Below are positions 6,976-8,932 of a DNA stretch of 8,932 nt, piece by piece (the stretch's first letter is position 1; every line of letters begins with the position of its first letter). Made by a program: the position numbers and the translations under genes. The DNA is from JAGOBX01 sp017999075 [NCBI: Candidatus Babelota bacterium] (GTDB lineage Bacteria > JAGOBX01). The DNA lies in NCBI GenBank assembly GCA_017999075.1, contig JAGOBX010000119.1:1-8932 (forward strand). Direction: 5' to 3'. The notes under the pieces were generated by a model that was not told where the DNA came from, searched no databases, and worked only from the letters and a program-made list of their open reading frames with translations.

Positions 6976-7928
6976 ACAGCGCCAAGTTCCATTTCAAGTT
7001 TTTCAAATCGTGATTCTATAAGTTTAACCAAATTTCCGTTTACAAAAAGTTTATCGTTTTTGTCTCCTGTGTATGAATGAATTTTTATTAAATTTTCCGA
7101 TGGAATTACGGTGTAATTATCATCAATAACAATAATTTTAGAAAGAATATATTCAGGAAGACTAAGGCGTTTAACTATGTATTGTAAATTTTTTTTATCG
7201 TATAAAGTAAAACTATTATCAAAATAATAATCAAAATATTCCGATATTCCACAAGATTTTACAGTATGATAAATATAATCAATATCGCTCCTCGAAAAAA
7301 TACACAAAATATAATTTTGCTTTAATCCGGCCAGGAATTCTGTTGTGTTAGGTCTTAAGTATGCTGAAACATTTTCATCAGTATAATCCGGATTTACCAG
7401 AGTTCCGTCTAAATCAAAAACCAATATTTTTTTTTTTGATTTTAACTTTTGAATTTTTTCCTGATATTCGATCGTGATTTCAGCTATAGTAACTTTATGC
7501 AATTCTTCGTTTTTAATTAGTTCCGCCAGTATTTCCTGAATAGCGTTGTACCCTTTAAATTTTTCTTTTAATTTTCTATAAAATTCAATTGTTTTATTTT
7601 CTTCTGCTATTGCAAATTTTATGAGCTGATCTATATTTTTTATTTGAGTTGATTCAACTAATTTAAAATTTGATTCAAGGCGTAAAATATGCTGAACTAA
7701 TGCGTCAGGTTTAAAAACAGTATTGTTGAAAATATTTTTTGAAATACATTTAATATAATCTATATGTTTTTTTTCTTCATCAGCAAGCCTATTCAAGATT
7801 TGTTTCAAGCTGCTTATAGGAGTTAAACCTGAAAGATGTTTATAAAATTCAAATGACTTGAATTCGTTTTCAATTGAATTAATCAAAAGATTATAAAGCA
7901 ATTTCAATTCTTTATCCGTAAAGCTCAT
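6972..7928 (-). CDS. ferritin-like diiron domain fused to an FCP1/NIF-like HAD phosphatase
   Basis: A 318-residue two-domain protein. Residues 1-155 form a rubrerythrin/ferritin-like four-helix bundle with likely iron ligands: E22 with Y29 in helix 1, E52-x-x-H55 in helix 2, E110 with Y117 in helix 3 and E141-x-x-H144 in helix 4. Residues 166-310 are a HAD-superfamily phosphatase: motif I DLDGT (172-176, nucleophile D172, acid/base D174), RPNTTEFL (192-199) as in FCP1/NIF proteins, motif II CIFSRSD (S212), a Lys near 245-246, and motif IV VIDDN (D269, D270). A Lys/Ser linker (159-167) joins them and is encoded by an A11 run (7427-7437). Both active sites look intact. No signal peptide or membrane segment is seen, so it is probably cytosolic. 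It starts 17 bases after the prepilin peptidase without a Shine-Dalgarno and overlaps the next gene by 4 bases. Both domain families are known; I do not recognise this combination, and the substrate is unknown. Confidence 0.82.
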   Translation of the reverse strand: MSFTDKELKLLYNLLINSIENEFKSFEFYKHLSGLTPISSLKQILNRLADEEKKHIDYIKCISKNIFNNTVFKPDALVQHILRLESNFKLVESTQIKNIDQLIKFAIAEENKTIEFYRKLKEKFKGYNAIQEILAELIKNEELHKVTIAEITIEYQEKIQKLKSKKKILVFDLDGTLVNPDYTDENVSAYLRPNTTEFLAGLKQNYILCIFSRSDIDYIYHTVKSCGISEYFDYYFDNSFTLYDKKNLQYIVKRLSLPEYILSKIIVIDDNYTVIPSENLIKIHSYTGDKNDKLFVNGNLVKLIESRFEKLEMELGAV

Positions 7929-7945
7929 ATTTTAAATATATATTA

Positions 7946-8815
7946 TTAAAAAAACATTGAATTTAAGTTTACATACCACGATATAAATTCAGAACCAAGC
8001 AGAAAAGATAAAATTCCTGAAACACAAATAGCCGGAGCAAATGGTATTTGATCTTTTGTACCTTTTTTTTGAATTATCATAGCAGGTAATGCAAACAAAA
8101 TGCCTATTACAAACGAAAAGAATACCATGAATAATGCTATTTTCCATCCTAGAAACGCGCCTATTCCAGCTGCTAACTTTACATCTCCAAAACCAAAAGC
8201 TTCTATTCCTTTTCTTGAATAATAAAATTCTGCAGCGATAAAAATAAATAAAAATATTCCACCTGCAACAGCTATTCCTGACAATGAATTTAATAATGGT
8301 TTATACCACTCTCCAATAAATATGTGGTATAATTCCGGATGATTTAACGGATAAAAATTAAATAAAGAAAAAATAGGTCCTGCAATTATAAGTCCTATTG
8401 AAAATCTATCAGGAATAATAAAATGATCAATATCAATAAATGTAACGATAATCATTACACAACTGAATGCCGCAAAAATAATTGAATCTGCAGGATGGGT
8501 TGTAATATCAAAAAATTTTACCGCAGCAACAAACATTATCGCTGTCAATAATTCAATTAAAAAATATCTTGGCGAAATTTCAGTTTTACAATAACGACAT
8601 TTTCCAAGCAATAATACATAACTCAGCAAAGGCGTTAAATCCGAAGCTTTTAAAATGGTTCCACATTTAGGACATCTGGACCGGTCTAAACCTATAGGTT
8701 TATTTTCAGGTATTCGTAAAATGCAGACATTTAAAAAACTCCCTACTGAAGCTCCAAATATAAAAGCCGTAAAATAAATTAAATCACCGAACATATTAAT
8801 TTCATCTGCAATCAT
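7946..8815 (-). CDS. pilD: prepilin peptidase / N-methyltransferase (A24 family)
   Basis: Inner-membrane aspartic protease that cleaves the leader of type IV pilins or type II secretion pseudopilins and methylates the new N-terminus. Counting from ATG 8815 (289 residues), the protein shows the N-terminal motif GASVGSFLNVCILRIP (21-36), the zinc-binding cysteine pairs C48/C51 and C73/C76 of the methyltransferase-containing bifunctional form, SPRYFLIELLTA (81-92), the first catalytic aspartate in FIDIDHFIIPD (126-136), and the GxGD motif GFGD (D211). About seven to eight hydrophobic segments fit the family. The frame stays open upstream to a TTG at 8908. I reject that start because two sigma-70-like promoters lie inside the extension and the family starts close to the GSFLNV motif. 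ATG 8794 (M8) is the other candidate. It is the first gene of the operon. No pilin or ATPase gene is in the window, so pilus and secretion roles cannot be separated. Confidence 0.92.
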   Translation of the reverse strand: MIADEINMFGDLIYFTAFIFGASVGSFLNVCILRIPENKPIGLDRSRCPKCGTILKASDLTPLLSYVLLLGKCRYCKTEISPRYFLIELLTAIMFVAAVKFFDITTHPADSIIFAAFSCVMIIVTFIDIDHFIIPDRFSIGLIIAGPIFSLFNFYPLNHPELYHIFIGEWYKPLLNSLSGIAVAGGIFLFIFIAAEFYYSRKGIEAFGFGDVKLAAGIGAFLGWKIALFMVFFSFVIGILFALPAMIIQKKGTKDQIPFAPAICVSGILSFLLGSEFISWYVNLNSMFF

Positions 8816-8821
8816 ATTTTT

Positions 8822-8850
8822 ATTATATTTAAAAAGAATATATTTTTCAA
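8822..8850 (-). promoter_or_regulatory. sigma-70-like promoter of the pilD operon, proximal
   Basis: Minus strand TTGAAA (8850-8845), 17-base spacer, TATAAT (8827-8822): one mismatch to TTGACA, a perfect -10 and ideal spacing. The -10 ends only 6 bases before ATG 8815, so transcription would begin at or next to the start codon. The mRNA would be leaderless, or translation would start at ATG 8794. The AT-rich background raises the chance of random matches. Confidence 0.55.
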
Positions 8851-8876
8851 GAAAAAACAAAAATAATTCTATTTTT

Positions 8877-8904
8877 ATTATAGAATACAAATTTAATTTG
8901 ACAA
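8877..8904 (-). promoter_or_regulatory. sigma-70-like promoter of the pilD operon, distal
   Basis: Minus strand TTGTCA (8904-8899), 16-base spacer, TATAAT (8882-8877). It would give a leader of roughly 55 bases before ATG 8815, without a Shine-Dalgarno. It lies 54 bases upstream of the proximal promoter and may form a tandem pair with it. Confidence 0.42.
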
Positions 8905-8932
8905 ACAAAATAAAATCAGATAAACTTTATAC

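Noticed and set aside
8816-8908. 31-residue N-terminal extension of the prepilin peptidase from TTG 8908
   Set aside because: It overlaps two promoter-like sequences, is not family-like, and has no ribosome binding site.

Overview
The window is strongly AT-rich (well under one third G+C by eye). Its intergenic and start regions are made almost only of A and T. The genes point to a bacterium with a double-membrane style of surface biology: a polysaccharide/lipid-linked sugar flippase, a prepilin peptidase for type IV pili or type II secretion, and a DUF4175-type membrane protein with a long coiled coil. A sigma-28-type promoter in front of a small flagellin-tail-like protein suggests the cell is also flagellated. 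The sequence alone does not fix the phylum.

Layout. Bases 1-663 carry the 3' part of infB (initiation factor IF-2) on the + strand, interrupted by an in-frame TAA at 91-93 inside an otherwise well conserved reading frame. Two more + strand genes follow: a YfcE-type metallophosphoesterase (about 695-1255, true start probably near 761) and a 14-TM-class flippase (1318-2826). AT-only hairpins that swallow the stop codons follow both genes. From about 2940 to the end everything reads on the - strand. First comes a 95-residue protein (3025-3312) with a sigma-28-like promoter, a 5'-UTR hairpin and the only strong Shine-Dalgarno sequence in the window. Then, after an intergenic stretch with a small GC-richer island of tandem repeats, comes a three-gene operon transcribed right to left: prepilin peptidase (7946-8815), a ferritin-like/HAD-phosphatase fusion (6972-7928) and the 1106-residue DUF4175-like protein (3655-6975). 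The first two genes are 17 bases apart and the last two overlap as ATGA.

How the genes relate. The right-hand operon has a recognisable double promoter upstream of the prepilin peptidase and looks like one transcription unit. The link between pilus processing, the diiron/phosphatase fusion and the DUF4175 protein is not an established pathway. The most unusual items are the sigma-28-driven mini-protein with a flagellin D0-like tail, the ferritin-like/FCP1-like HAD fusion with an A11 tract at the domain junction, and the in-frame stop in an essential gene.
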